A stretch of 38,900 bases of DNA from the NCBI RefSeq assembly GCF_001556515.1, contig NZ_LSJA01000180.1:1-38900 (forward strand), given 5' to 3'. How positions within the stretch are numbered: the stretch's first letter is position 1; every line of letters begins with the position of its first letter. Below, piece after piece: positions 24,182 to 32,181 of this stretch. This DNA is from Caulobacter sp. CCH9-E1. GTDB lineage: Bacteria; Pseudomonadota; Alphaproteobacteria; Caulobacterales; Caulobacteraceae. Below the pieces are notes generated by a model. It saw only the letters and a program-made list of their open reading frames with translations, did not search any database and had not been told where the DNA came from. The translations under genes were made by a program, and so were the position numbers.

Positions 24182-24565
24182 ATGGGTAACGACATCGACG
24201 TCCACCTGGGCAAGCGCCTGCGTCGGCGTCGCCGTCTGCTGGGTCTGACGCAGCAGCAGTTGGCCGAAACGGTCGGCGTGCGCTTTCAACAGATCCAGAA
24301 GTACGAGTGCGGCGCCAATCGCATCTCCGCCGCGCGGCTCTGGCAGTTGTCCGAGGCGCTGGAGGTGCCGGTCGGCTACTTCTACGACGGCCTCTCGGCG
24401 GTCCGACGCGAGATGGTTGGCGAAGCGGCCGAGAGCGGCGAGATGTTCGCGCGCAAGGAGACGCTGGACCTGGTCCGCGCGTATTACCTGCTCGGCGAGC
24501 GACCCCGCCGGCGTCTTCTGGACCTCGCCAAATCGCTGCATGGCGGCGAACTGGTGGAAGCCTAG
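24182..24565 (+). CDS. XRE-family regulator, 127 aa
   Basis: The HTH_3 domain lies at about 8-65: VHLGKRLRRRRRLLGLTQQQLAETVGVRFQQIQKYECGANRISAARLWQLSEALEVPVGYFYDG. The C-terminal helical part (70-127) ends RRRLLDLAKSLHGGELVEA. This two-part form is common in alphaproteobacteria, often as several paralogs; roles include motility and stress control in other species. Its target here is unknown. It stands alone, divergent from the acyltransferase and 69 bases before hisN. The start ATG 24182 is fixed by the conserved N-terminus. Confidence 0.93.
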   Translation: MGNDIDVHLGKRLRRRRRLLGLTQQQLAETVGVRFQQIQKYECGANRISAARLWQLSEALEVPVGYFYDGLSAVRREMVGEAAESGEMFARKETLDLVRAYYLLGERPRRRLLDLAKSLHGGELVEA

Positions 24566-24634
24566 GTCCGCCACGCAACCGATACGCGCGGAAAGGCGTG
24601 GCGCGGCGGCGGCTGGAAAGCTAAACCCGCGCGC

Positions 24635-25471
24635 ATGACTCTTTCCGCTGATCGGCTCGCGGCGCTCGACGCCTTCGTCATCGACCTGAACAAGGCCTCG
24701 GCGGCCGCCATCCTCCCGCTTTTCCGGGCGGACCACGGCCTGGAGGACAAGGGCGCGGGCAAGAACCTGCCGCGCGACACCCACGGGGCCTTCGATCCGG
24801 TGACCGAGGCCGATCGCGGCGCGGAAGCGGCGATTCGAAAGCTGATCGCCGAGCGCTATCCCGAGCACGGCGTGATCGGCGAGGAATACGGCGAGGATCG
24901 CCCAGACGCCGAGTTCGTCTGGGTGCTGGACCCGATCGACGGCACGCGCGCCTTCATCTCGGGCCTGCCGCTGTGGACGACGCTGATCGGCCTGCGTCAC
25001 AACGGTCGGCCGGTGCTGGGCTCGATCGGCCAACCCTTCACCGACGAACTGTTCATCGGCCACGCTGGCGGCGCGCGCCTGATCCGCCACGGCCAAAGCG
25101 CGCCGATCCAGGTGCGCGAGTGCGCCAATCTGAACGATGCGGTGATCGCCACCACCGATCCCGACGCCTGCTTCGACGGCGCCGAGCGCGGCGCCTGGCT
25201 GCAGGTGCGCGCGGCGGCCAAGCTGGCCCGCCTGGGCTGCGACGCCTACGCCTACGCCATGGTCGCCATGGGCAAGATGGACATGGTCATCGAGGCGGGC
25301 CTCAAGTCCTGGGACATCGAGGCGGCCATCCCCGTGGTCGAGGCCGCCGGCGGCATGGTCACCAACTGGCGCGGCGAGACGATCGGCCCGAACGGCGGTC
25401 AGATGGTCATCTCGGGCGACCGTCGTCCCTTGGACGAGGCCTTGGTCAGCCTTCGACGTTCGGCGAAATAG
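24635..25471 (+). CDS. hisN: Histidinol-phosphatase, inositol monophosphatase type
   Basis: This 278-residue protein is of the IMPase family. The metal sites are Glu83/Glu84 in GEEYGED, Asp99 and Asp102 in VLDPIDGTRAFISGLPLW, and Asp227 in KSWDIEAAIPVVEAAGG. The sequence FISGLPLW and the pattern GCDAYAYAMVAMGKMDMVIEAGLKSWD match the HisN group that dephosphorylates histidinol phosphate in histidine synthesis. No other his gene is adjacent, as is usual for hisN. The last 26 bases overlap the 3' end of the convergent hydrolase gene. Confidence 0.93.
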   Translation: MTLSADRLAALDAFVIDLNKASAAAILPLFRADHGLEDKGAGKNLPRDTHGAFDPVTEADRGAEAAIRKLIAERYPEHGVIGEEYGEDRPDAEFVWVLDPIDGTRAFISGLPLWTTLIGLRHNGRPVLGSIGQPFTDELFIGHAGGARLIRHGQSAPIQVRECANLNDAVIATTDPDACFDGAERGAWLQVRAAAKLARLGCDAYAYAMVAMGKMDMVIEAGLKSWDIEAAIPVVEAAGGMVTNWRGETIGPNGGQMVISGDRRPLDEALVSLRRSAK

Positions 25472-26417
25472 GCGCAACGGCGTCGACCGTCTCGTCGAAC
25501 GCCTTCCAGAAGATCGCCCGGCGGGGATCGGTCTCGATCAGGATCTCGTGGAACGCCCCGGGAACCTCGATGTACCGCCCCCGCGGCAGGCGCTCTGCAA
25601 CCGCCTTCAGGGCAGGATTGAGCACCCTGTCGTCTAGTTCGGCGGCGACGATCGTGACCGGGATATCGAGCCCTTCGACCGTACCTCGCCGCGCCAACCA
25701 GGCGCAGGCCGACACGGCGAAATCCAGCCACCCCCAGGTGACCCCGCCCAGGGCGATACGCGGATCGGCCTTCAACTGGGCGCGATAGCGGTCGTAGCGC
25801 GCGCGATCGTGGGTGAGCTTGTCGGCCTCGAAGGTCTGGGTCAGCGGATCATAGGCGCCGCCGCTGACGTACTGGCCGGCGAGACCGAACCGGGACAGCG
25901 TCCAGGACAGAGCGACGGCCGCCCACGGCGGAACCCCGCCGGTATTGACGCCCAGCATCGGCGCCGAGAGCACGCAGGCCGCAAAGCGCCGCTCTCCCTT
26001 GGCCAGGGCCAGCAAGGTCAGGCAGCCGCCCATCGAGTGGCCCATGGCGATCCAGGGCTTGGGCAACCGCGCCTCGAACGCAGCGAGCAGCGCCGTATAG
26101 TCTTTCAGAAAGGGCTGATAGCCGCGCGCATGGCCTTTCAGCCGGTCGGGCAGGCCGCGCGCCGAGAGCCCCTGCCCTCGCCAGTCATGCAGCAGCACGG
26201 CGAAACCGCGCGCCAGCAGGTCTTCGACGACCTCGAAATACTTCTCGATGGGCTCGGTGCGACCGGGGCTGAGCACCACGCTCCCACGCGCCGGGCCTTC
26301 CGGGAAAAAGCTCGCGGCGCGGAGGGTTGCCCCCTCCGCGCCGCGGAACCATTCAGCCTCGCCGTGATCTGGAACCGGGGCCTCGGGGATCGAGACCAGA
26401 TAGGCCGGTTCCGCCAT
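25446..26417 (-). CDS. Alpha/beta hydrolase, lysophospholipase/monoacylglycerol lipase type
   Basis: This 323-residue cytoplasmic protein resembles PldB and the Hydrolase_4 family: SVVLSPGRTEPIEKYFEVVEDLLARGFAVLLHDWRGQGLS, nucleophile Ser128 in AMGHSMGG, an acid Asp near TIVAAELDDRVLNP, and His290 in GAFHEIL. The RGQGLS motif is typical of the lysophospholipase subgroup. It begins five bases after the SCP2-type gene, so a lipid-handling pair is likely. Its 3' end overlaps hisN by 26 bases on the other strand. Confidence 0.92.
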   Translation of the reverse strand: MAEPAYLVSIPEAPVPDHGEAEWFRGAEGATLRAASFFPEGPARGSVVLSPGRTEPIEKYFEVVEDLLARGFAVLLHDWRGQGLSARGLPDRLKGHARGYQPFLKDYTALLAAFEARLPKPWIAMGHSMGGCLTLLALAKGERRFAACVLSAPMLGVNTGGVPPWAAVALSWTLSRFGLAGQYVSGGAYDPLTQTFEADKLTHDRARYDRYRAQLKADPRIALGGVTWGWLDFAVSACAWLARRGTVEGLDIPVTIVAAELDDRVLNPALKAVAERLPRGRYIEVPGAFHEILIETDPRRAIFWKAFDETVDAVAPISPNVEG

Positions 26418-26422
26418 CAGGC

Positions 26423-26731
26423 TCAGCGCATCTTCGAGAACAGGGCGCCCATCTTGGGCTGCAGGGCCATGGCCACGCCCATGTCCGACAGCTTCAGCTT
26501 GCCGGTCATGACCGCCATGGTCGGGTCCAGCTTGCCTTCGCCCATGGCGACCAGGTCGTCGAGCGACAGGGTCATGACCAGATCGGCAGGCTTGTCTTCG
26601 TTGGTGACCGAGCCGCCATCAATGTGGATGACGCCGGCGTCCTTCAGATCGAACTTCAGGCTCTTGCCCAGGCCGCTGTCGTCGCCGACGGCGGTTTTGA
26701 TGCGATCGGTGATTTCCTGGATGGTGGCCAT
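26423..26731 (-). CDS. SCP2 sterol-carrier domain protein, 102 aa
   Basis: The whole protein is one SCP2 domain: ATIQEITDRIKTAVGDDSGLGKSLKFDLKDAGVIHIDGGSVTNEDKPADLVMTLSLDDLVAMGEGKLDPTMAVMTGKLKLSGD-like segments. The GKLDPTMAVMTGKLKL part is diagnostic. The fold has a hydrophobic tunnel that binds lipids or fatty acyl-CoA. ATG 26731 has AAGGGAG upstream. It forms an operon with the lipase-like hydrolase five bases downstream, which suggests presenting a lipid substrate to that enzyme; this is inference. Confidence 0.93.
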   Translation of the reverse strand: MATIQEITDRIKTAVGDDSGLGKSLKFDLKDAGVIHIDGGSVTNEDKPADLVMTLSLDDLVAMGEGKLDPTMAVMTGKLKLSDMGVAMALQPKMGALFSKMR

Positions 26732-26903
26732 AGGCGCGATCTCCCTTTGCGCGAAATGATGTTGCGGATAGCTAGACCAGCGGGACCGAACAAGTAAACA
26801 CCGTTCAGACGCCACAGGCCCTTATTTCTTCCCGCTGTAGAAGGCGACCCTAGTCGGGGTTTTTGTCAACTTTACCTGCGCGGCGCCTTCGATCGCCGAT
26901 CGC

Positions 26904-27788
26904 TCAGTTCGGCTTCACGAACTTGAGGGTCATGCGGTCGCTCTCCCCCATGGCGTCGTATTTGGCGTGGTCGAAGCCTGGCTCGGCCGGCTCGCCGCGC
27001 GGCGCCGACAGGCGCGTGGGCGGCAGGGTCCAGACGCCGAACGGATGGTCCTTGGTGTCCTTGGGATTGGCGTTGATCTCGCTGGTCGCGGCCAGGACGA
27101 AGCCCGCCTCCTTGGCCATCTGGATCACATAGTCCTGCTGGACATAGCCGTCGGCGGCCAGCACGTCCTGAACGCGTCCCGGCTCGCCGCGATGCTCCTC
27201 GATCCCCAGCACCCCGCCTGGTTTCAGCGCCGCCAGGGCGTCCTTGAAGGCCTTTTCGGCGATGCCACCGGCCATCCAGTTGTGCAGGTTGCGCAGGAAC
27301 AGAACGAGGTCCGCGCTGCCCGCCGGCGCCACCGGTCCGCTGGTTGGACCGAAAACGGTGAAGGTGACCTCGCCATAGACCTTCTTCGCGGCCGTGACCT
27401 TGCGTCGATAGGCCTCGACGATCTCGGCGGCCGCGGGGTCGGCCGGGTTGTTGGTCTCCAGCAGGGCCTCGTAGAGCTTGCCCTTGGTGTCGGCCAGGAA
27501 GGGCGCGAGGATGTCGGTGTACCACCCTGCTCCCGGCCAGAACTCGACGACCGTCTGGCCGGGCGCGAGCCCCCAGAACTTCAGGGTCTCGACCGGGTGA
27601 CGCCAGCGGTCGCGGGCGCGGTCGGCGGGCAGACGCCAGTCACCGGCGACCACCGCCTCGAGGCTTTCGGGCCGCGCCCTGTCGACTGGCGCGGCCTTGT
27701 CCTTCGACTTGCCGCACCCCGAAAGGCTGAGCGCGGTCGCGCCGGCCAGGACGCTCCTGCGCGACCACTGCTGGATAGACCCCATCAT
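26904..27788 (-). CDS. Exported methyltransferase-fold protein, Tat lipoprotein
   Basis: This 294-residue protein has the twin-arginine motif SRRSVLAG, followed by ALSLSGCGKS, a lipobox with Cys25, so it looks like a Tat-exported lipoprotein. The mature part resembles a class I SAM methyltransferase: TVVEFWPGAGWYTDILAPFL (motif I, with Trp-Pro in place of the usual Gly), ADLVLFLRNLHNW, and ALKPGGVLGIEEHRG. Export makes normal SAM supply unlikely, so it may be a degenerate or repurposed fold. The next gene upstream is a close paralog; 48 bases are identical between them (27034-27081 here). ATG 27788 or 27785 is the start. Confidence 0.88.
   Translation of the reverse strand: MMGSIQQWSRRSVLAGATALSLSGCGKSKDKAAPVDRARPESLEAVVAGDWRLPADRARDRWRHPVETLKFWGLAPGQTVVEFWPGAGWYTDILAPFLADTKGKLYEALLETNNPADPAAAEIVEAYRRKVTAAKKVYGEVTFTVFGPTSGPVAPAGSADLVLFLRNLHNWMAGGIAEKAFKDALAALKPGGVLGIEEHRGEPGRVQDVLAADGYVQQDYVIQMAKEAGFVLAATSEINANPKDTKDHPFGVWTLPPTRLSAPRGEPAEPGFDHAKYDAMGESDRMTLKFVKPN
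27034..27081. repeat. 48-base identical block shared by the methyltransferase paralogs, copy 1
   Basis: This block is identical to 27977-28024 and encodes the shared protein stretch EINANPKDTKDHPFGV. The flanks differ. Identity includes every third codon position. Confidence 0.9.
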
Positions 27789-27846
27789 GCCCCCATGTAC
27801 GCGTACGCTGAAACCGTTCCAGCGTCGCCGCTGACCTTGGCCAAAG

Positions 27847-28689
27847 TCAGGCCGGCTTGCGGAAGCGCAGCGTCATGCGGTCGCTCTCGCCGATCGCGTC
27901 GTATTTTGTCCGGTCGAAGTTCGGGTCCGCCGGCTGGCCCCCGGGGGCCGTGCGCTTCACCGGCGGAAGCGTCCACACGCCGAACGGATGGTCCTTGGTG
28001 TCCTTGGGATTGGCGTTGATCTCGGACTGGGCGTCCAGCTTGAAGCCGGCCTTCTCGGCCAGGGCGACGACCGTCGCCGTGTTCAGGTAGCCGTCGGCGC
28101 CTGCGGCCTTCTCCGAGCGCGGATCGGCCCGGTGGTCTTCGACCGCCAGGACGCCGCCTGGTTTGAGCACGGCGAAGAAGTCCGCGAAGACCTTGTCGGC
28201 AATGCCCGGCTGAACCGTCCAGTTATGGACGTTGCGGGCGGTCAGGACGAGGTCGGCCGAGCCCGGCGCGCCCAGCGGCCCCGACACGGCGCCGAAGTTC
28301 ACGAACTGGGGCTTGCCGTACTTGGCCTCGTCGGCGAAGCGGGCCTCGAAGTCCGCGCGCCCCTTGCGCGCGCCCTCCGACAGCTTCGGGTTGGAGAGGT
28401 CGGCGACGCCGGCGATGTAGGTCCCGCCGGTGGCCTTGGCGTAGGGCGCCAGAATCTCGGTCCAGTAACCGCCGCCGGGCGAGATTTCGATCACCGTCTG
28501 CTTGGGTTTCAGCCCCCAGAAGGTCAGGCTTTCGTACGGATGGCGCGCGCCGTCGCGGGCGACGTCGGCCGCCGGTCGAGTCGGCGAGGCGATGGCGGCT
28601 TTCAGCGCCTGGTCGGTCGAGGCCCAGGCGGCGGGCGCGGCGAGGCTGACGGCGGCGACCAGCAGCAGGACGTGGCGACGAAGCGGCAT
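27847..28689 (-). CDS. Exported methyltransferase-fold protein, paralog
   Basis: This 280-residue protein has a Sec signal peptide (about 1-23, ending AAWASTD) and no lipobox Cys. The methyltransferase fold shows TVIEISPGGGYWTEILAPYA (motif I closer to normal than in its neighbour), ADLVLTARNVHNW, and VLKPGGVLAVEDHRAD. Belongs to the predicted exported methyltransferases seen in many alphaproteobacteria; no substrate is proven to my knowledge. It precedes the paralog by 58 bases on the same strand. Middle regions are diverged, but the C-terminal stretch EINANPKDTKDHPFGVWTLPP is identical. Confidence 0.88.
   Translation of the reverse strand: MPLRRHVLLLVAAVSLAAPAAWASTDQALKAAIASPTRPAADVARDGARHPYESLTFWGLKPKQTVIEISPGGGYWTEILAPYAKATGGTYIAGVADLSNPKLSEGARKGRADFEARFADEAKYGKPQFVNFGAVSGPLGAPGSADLVLTARNVHNWTVQPGIADKVFADFFAVLKPGGVLAVEDHRADPRSEKAAGADGYLNTATVVALAEKAGFKLDAQSEINANPKDTKDHPFGVWTLPPVKRTAPGGQPADPNFDRTKYDAIGESDRMTLRFRKPA
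27977..28024. repeat. 48-base identical block shared by the methyltransferase paralogs, copy 2
   Basis: Identical to 27034-27081 and in the same reading frame; see copy 1. Confidence 0.9.
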
Positions 28690-28778
28690 GGGGGATTGTC
28701 CTTCGGCGAGTTGTTGCGCGGCGACCTTAGCTGGGGTGCGCGGCGCGTCAAAGGATTCGCGTTCGATGAAGCGATCCC

Positions 28779-28806
28779 CTTGAACCGCAAAAACGGCTCA
28801 CCAACT
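28779..28806 (+). promoter_or_regulatory. Possible sigma-32 promoter of the Hsp20 gene
   Basis: CTTGAA (28779-28784), 14 bases, then CACCAACT (28799-28806) resembles the heat-shock pattern CTTGAA ... CCCCATNT with one to two mismatches. It would give a 5' leader of about 105 bases, the size of a ROSE element. Confidence 0.5.
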
Positions 28807-28848
28807 ACATTTGCGAAGGCGCTGGACACCCGGGCCTTCCGGACCGCT

Positions 28849-28923
28849 GGCGACGCCGATTCCGGGTCGCCGAAGGGACGCACATTCAAAGACCTTGCTT
28901 GATGAGAAGGATCTGACCCTATG
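28849..28923 (+). promoter_or_regulatory. ROSE-like RNA thermometer
   Basis: An upstream hairpin GGCGAC-CCG / CGG-GTCGCC (28849-28871) precedes a hairpin in which CCTTGCT (28893-28899) pairs with AGAAGG (28905-28910) around a bulged G, hiding the ribosome-binding site AAGGA. The TTGCT opposite AGGA is the core of ROSE thermometers of alphaproteobacterial small heat-shock genes. Heating would melt it and free translation. Confidence 0.75.
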
Positions 28924-29376
28924 CGTACGATCGACCTTTCGCCCCTGTACCGCTCGCTCGTCGGTTTTGACCGCCTCGCCGCCCAGCTGGACGCCGCGGC
29001 CCGCACGGAAGCCAGCTCGGGCTACCCCCCCTACAACATCGAACGCACCGGCGAGAACGACTACCGCATCGAGATCGCGGTGGCGGGCTTCAAGCCGGAA
29101 GAGCTGAACGTCGAGGTGAAGGAAAACCTGTTGACCGTCACCGGCCGCAAGGCGGCCAACGACGACGCCAAGCAGTACCTGCACCGCGGGCTCGCCGAAC
29201 GGAATTTCGAGCGCAAGTTCCAGCTGACCGACTACCTGGTGGTGGTCGACGCCGAGCTGTCGAACGGCCTGCTGGCCATCTCGCTGAAGCGTGAACTGCC
29301 CGAGGCCCTCAAGCCCCGGACCGTGGAGATCAAGGCCAACGCCTCGCCGCTGATCGAAGGCGAAAAGGCCGCCTAA
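28921..29376 (+). CDS. Small heat-shock protein Hsp20 (IbpA-like)
   Basis: This is a 151-residue protein. N-terminal: RTIDLSPLYRSLVGFDRLAAQLDAA. An alpha-crystallin domain follows (about 36-125): YPPYNIERTGENDYRIEIAVAGFKPEELNVEVKENLLTVTGRK, then YLHRGLAERNFERKFQLTDYLVV and LSNGLLAISLKRELPEALKPR. Belongs to the IbpA/HspA class of ATP-independent holdases. The gene sits behind a ROSE-like thermometer and a possible sigma-32 promoter, fitting heat control both at transcription and at translation. A hairpin covers the stop codon (29365-29384) and a strong terminator follows. Confidence 0.95.
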   Translation: MRTIDLSPLYRSLVGFDRLAAQLDAAARTEASSGYPPYNIERTGENDYRIEIAVAGFKPEELNVEVKENLLTVTGRKAANDDAKQYLHRGLAERNFERKFQLTDYLVVVDAELSNGLLAISLKRELPEALKPRTVEIKANASPLIEGEKAA

Positions 29377-29384
29377 GCGGCCTT
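29365..29384 (+). other. Hairpin spanning the Hsp20 stop codon
   Basis: AAGGCCGC (29365-29372) and GCGGCCTT (29377-29384) pair perfectly, with the loop CTAA holding the TAA stop codon. It may stabilise the mRNA end. Confidence 0.5.
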
Positions 29385-29419
29385 CCGCGAAGTCTCCCCC
29401 CCACATCCCTCTGAACTTG

Positions 29420-29447
29420 AGGCGGCGCAGCGATGCGCCGCCTTTTT
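29420..29447 (+). terminator. Strong terminator of the Hsp20 gene
   Basis: AGGCGGCGCA (29420-29429) and TGCGCCGCCT (29434-29443) form a 10-bp stem, followed by TTTT. Confidence 0.93.
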
Positions 29448-29468
29448 CGTATCCGCCCGGCGGGAGGG

Positions 29469-30734
29469 TTAGTCCGGCATGGCCAAATCCAGGCCCTGGA
29501 CCTGGCTGAGGTCCACGTCGCGCAGACGCGTCTTGGTCAGGCAGGCGCCGGTCAGATCCGCGCCGCGCAGATCGGCTCCATCGAGAACCGCGCCGGCGAG
29601 GTCGGCCGCCTGGGCTGTCGCGTAGCGCAGGCGAGCGCCCTCCATGTTCACCAGGGCTTGGCGCTGAGGTCCGATCGGCAGCGGCGACAGGAAGGCCTGG
29701 CGCAGGTCGGCCTTGGTCAGGTTGGCGCCGGCCAACTTGGCGCCGCGCAGATCCGCCCCCTGCAGATTGGCCCCGCGCAGGTCGGCGCTCTGCAGGTTGG
29801 CGCCCTGCAGCTGCGCGCCCGACAGGTCCAGCCCGACCATGCAGGCGCCCCGCGCGCTCATCGCCGTGAGCCGCAGCCCCCTCAGCCGGTCGCCCAGCGG
29901 GCGCAGATCCTCGCTATCGAGCCGCGCGGCCGCGCCCTCCTTGCCGCCAGACTTGCACCAGCGCTGATTGGCGAGGCAGAGCTCGTAAAGCGCCTCGGCC
30001 TTGGCCAGGGCTTCCGGCGTGGAGGCGCCCAGCACGCCCGCGAGGGCGGACCTTTCGATCTTGGCGTTCGAGGTGTCGACCCCGGCCATCACCGCGCCGG
30101 CCAGATTGACGCCCTCCAGATTGGCGCCGTCGACGTCCGCGCCATCGAGGATCGCGCCGGCGAGATTGGCTTCTTTCAGGTTCGCGCCGGACAGCTTGGC
30201 CCCGCGCAGGGAGCAATCGCTGAAGTCGGCCTTGAACGCCGAGACGCCGGAGAACTCCGAGCCGTCCAGGGTCGCGCCCGAGAAGTTGGCCTCGTCCACC
30301 TCGCCGCGCCGCATCTCCTGTCGAAGGATTTCGGAGCCGTTGCGAGGGTGCGGGATGGAGACCTGGCCCTCGCGGAAATCGGCCTCGGTAAGGTCCGCCT
30401 GCGCCAGGTTCGCGCCACGCAGGCTGGCGCCGCGCATGTCGGCGCGCACCAGCGAAGCCTGGCGCATGTCGGACTTGCGCAGATCGCAGCCGAACAGATT
30501 GGCCCGGTCCAGCTTGGTCCGAACCATGCGGCAGCCGTCCAGGATCGAAGCGGAAAGATCCGCGTCGCTCAGGTTTCGAAACGACAGATCAAGGCCCGAC
30601 AACTGCACGAAGCGAAGGGAGGCCCGGCGGCCGCCCTGCTTGCCGGTAACGAATTTCTCGTGCGCCGTTACGATCATATCGAGCTCGGCTTGGCTCAGGC
30701 GACGCCGCCCAGCCACGCTTTGCGCGGCGTTCAT
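29469..30734 (-). CDS. Pentapeptide-repeat protein, 421 aa
   Basis: An N-terminal segment of about 40 residues (LSQAELDMIVTAHEKFVTGKQGGRRASLRF) precedes runs of A(D/N)LXX repeats forming a right-handed quadrilateral beta-helix, in two blocks. Between them is a non-repeat linker with EALYELCLANQRWCKSGGKEGAAARLDSEDL. No signal peptide is present, so it is cytoplasmic. It is a tandem paralog of the next gene upstream and shares the same segment order. Pentapeptide proteins such as MfpA/Qnr mimic DNA and protect gyrase, but most are unassigned, and this one is much longer. No toxin or partner gene adjoins. ATG 30734 is the first codon that keeps the shared N-terminus. Confidence 0.92.
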   Translation of the reverse strand: MNAAQSVAGRRRLSQAELDMIVTAHEKFVTGKQGGRRASLRFVQLSGLDLSFRNLSDADLSASILDGCRMVRTKLDRANLFGCDLRKSDMRQASLVRADMRGASLRGANLAQADLTEADFREGQVSIPHPRNGSEILRQEMRRGEVDEANFSGATLDGSEFSGVSAFKADFSDCSLRGAKLSGANLKEANLAGAILDGADVDGANLEGVNLAGAVMAGVDTSNAKIERSALAGVLGASTPEALAKAEALYELCLANQRWCKSGGKEGAAARLDSEDLRPLGDRLRGLRLTAMSARGACMVGLDLSGAQLQGANLQSADLRGANLQGADLRGAKLAGANLTKADLRQAFLSPLPIGPQRQALVNMEGARLRYATAQAADLAGAVLDGADLRGADLTGACLTKTRLRDVDLSQVQGLDLAMPD

Positions 30735-30839
30735 AACGATGTTCCCTATGATGGTCTCGATGGATTGGCGGGACCGTATCGGGACGGGAACAGCGAACCG
30801 TTAAATCCGCGACGGATTGCCGCGTTTTTTTGACAGTCG

Positions 30840-32108
30840 TTAGATCACGTCGTCCAGGCCGCGCGCGCCCAGCCGGATCGCGCCCGTCACGTCGACATCG
30901 CGCATCTGGGCGCCGGTGAAATTGGCGCGCGAGAGATCGGCGCCAGCCAGCCGCGCCTGGCGGAGATCGGCGCGCGCGAGATCGGCGTTGGCCAGGATCG
31001 CGCCGGTCATGTCGCAAGGCAGCACGCGGTCGGCGGTGATCAGCAGCGGCCCCAGCTGGGCGTCGCGCAAGTCCGAGCCCGTCAGCTTGGCGCCCTTCAG
31101 CCGCGCGCCGCGGAGGTCGGCCCGGCGCAGGTTGCAGGCCCGAAGGTCCGCCCCTTCCAGCTGGGCGCCCTGCATCTGCACGCCTTCCATGTCGAGGCCG
31201 TAAAACACCGCGCCCTTCGCCGACAAGGCCGTCAGGTTGAAGCCGCGCACCGAGCGCAGGTTGCGCAGGTCCGCCTTGTCGAACACCGAGGGCTTGCCCT
31301 CGGCGCCGCCGGTCTCGATCCAGCGCGCATGGTCGGCGATCATCTGCTCGTAGGGCAGGTCGGAGATGTTGGTGCCCGCCGGCTTGTCGGTCAGGGCGCC
31401 TTCCATGTTGGTCTGGCTGACGTTCCAGGACATGGTCTTGGCGCCGACCAGCACCGTGTTGCGGAGGTCCGCGCCAGCGAGGTTCGCGCCCGACAGGTCC
31501 GCACCGGCCAGATTGGCGCCGTTGAAATTGGCTTGCTTGAGGTTGGCGCGAACCAGCTTGGCGTCCTTCAGGATCGCGTCGCTGAAGTCGGCCTTGGTCG
31601 CGACGATGCCCGACAGGCGCGAGCGCTCCAGATTGGCGCCGCTCAGGTTCGCCCCGATGGCGTAGGCCTCGCGCTGGGTCAGCTCGATGACCTTGTAGCC
31701 TTCCTTGCGGTCGGCGGCGGCGATCGCGCCCTCCCGGAGGTCGGCCTCGAACATGTCGGCGCCGGTCAGGTTGGCCCCGCGCAGGCTGGAGCCGCGCAGG
31801 TCGGCGCGGCGCAGGGAGGCGTCGGTCAGGTCAGCGCCTTGGAGGTCCGCGCCATAGAGGTTGGCGTTGTCCAGCTTGGTCTTGCGCAGGTCGCAGCCGA
31901 CCATGATGGCGCCGGTGAAGTCGGCGTCGCAGAGGTTCCGGCCCGTCAGCGACAGGCCGGAAAGATCACAGAACGTGAAGACCGCCCGCGCGCCCCCCAT
32001 CTTCGCCGACCACAGGCGGTCGTGCTTGGCGCAGATGATGTCGAGATCATGCTGCGTCAGACGCTTGTATTCTTGGGCGGCGGGCGCGTCGGCGCTCATG
32101 GGCGGCAT
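30840..32108 (-). CDS. Pentapeptide-repeat protein, 422 aa
   Basis: The layout matches the downstream paralog. The N-terminal segment is LTQHDLDIICAKHDRLWSAKMGGARAVFTFCDLSGL. Pentapeptide blocks (ADLQGADLTDASLRRADLRGSSLRGANL) follow, then a linker with YEQMIADHARWIETGGAEGKPSVFDKADL and a second block. Both halves are nearly pure A(D/N)LXX helix. ATG 32108 has AGGA five bases upstream, so it is preferred over ATG 32099. The two genes lie in tandem with a 105-base gap, probably by duplication. Role unknown; a structural scaffold or DNA-mimic role would be the usual guesses, and neither is supported by context. Confidence 0.93.
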   Translation of the reverse strand: MPPMSADAPAAQEYKRLTQHDLDIICAKHDRLWSAKMGGARAVFTFCDLSGLSLTGRNLCDADFTGAIMVGCDLRKTKLDNANLYGADLQGADLTDASLRRADLRGSSLRGANLTGADMFEADLREGAIAAADRKEGYKVIELTQREAYAIGANLSGANLERSRLSGIVATKADFSDAILKDAKLVRANLKQANFNGANLAGADLSGANLAGADLRNTVLVGAKTMSWNVSQTNMEGALTDKPAGTNISDLPYEQMIADHARWIETGGAEGKPSVFDKADLRNLRSVRGFNLTALSAKGAVFYGLDMEGVQMQGAQLEGADLRACNLRRADLRGARLKGAKLTGSDLRDAQLGPLLITADRVLPCDMTGAILANADLARADLRQARLAGADLSRANFTGAQMRDVDVTGAIRLGARGLDDVI

Positions 32109-32181
32109 GGTATCCTGAATGACGCGTCAACCCTGCGCAGAACAGGATTAACGCCGCCTTTCCAACGGCTTCCGCCGACGC

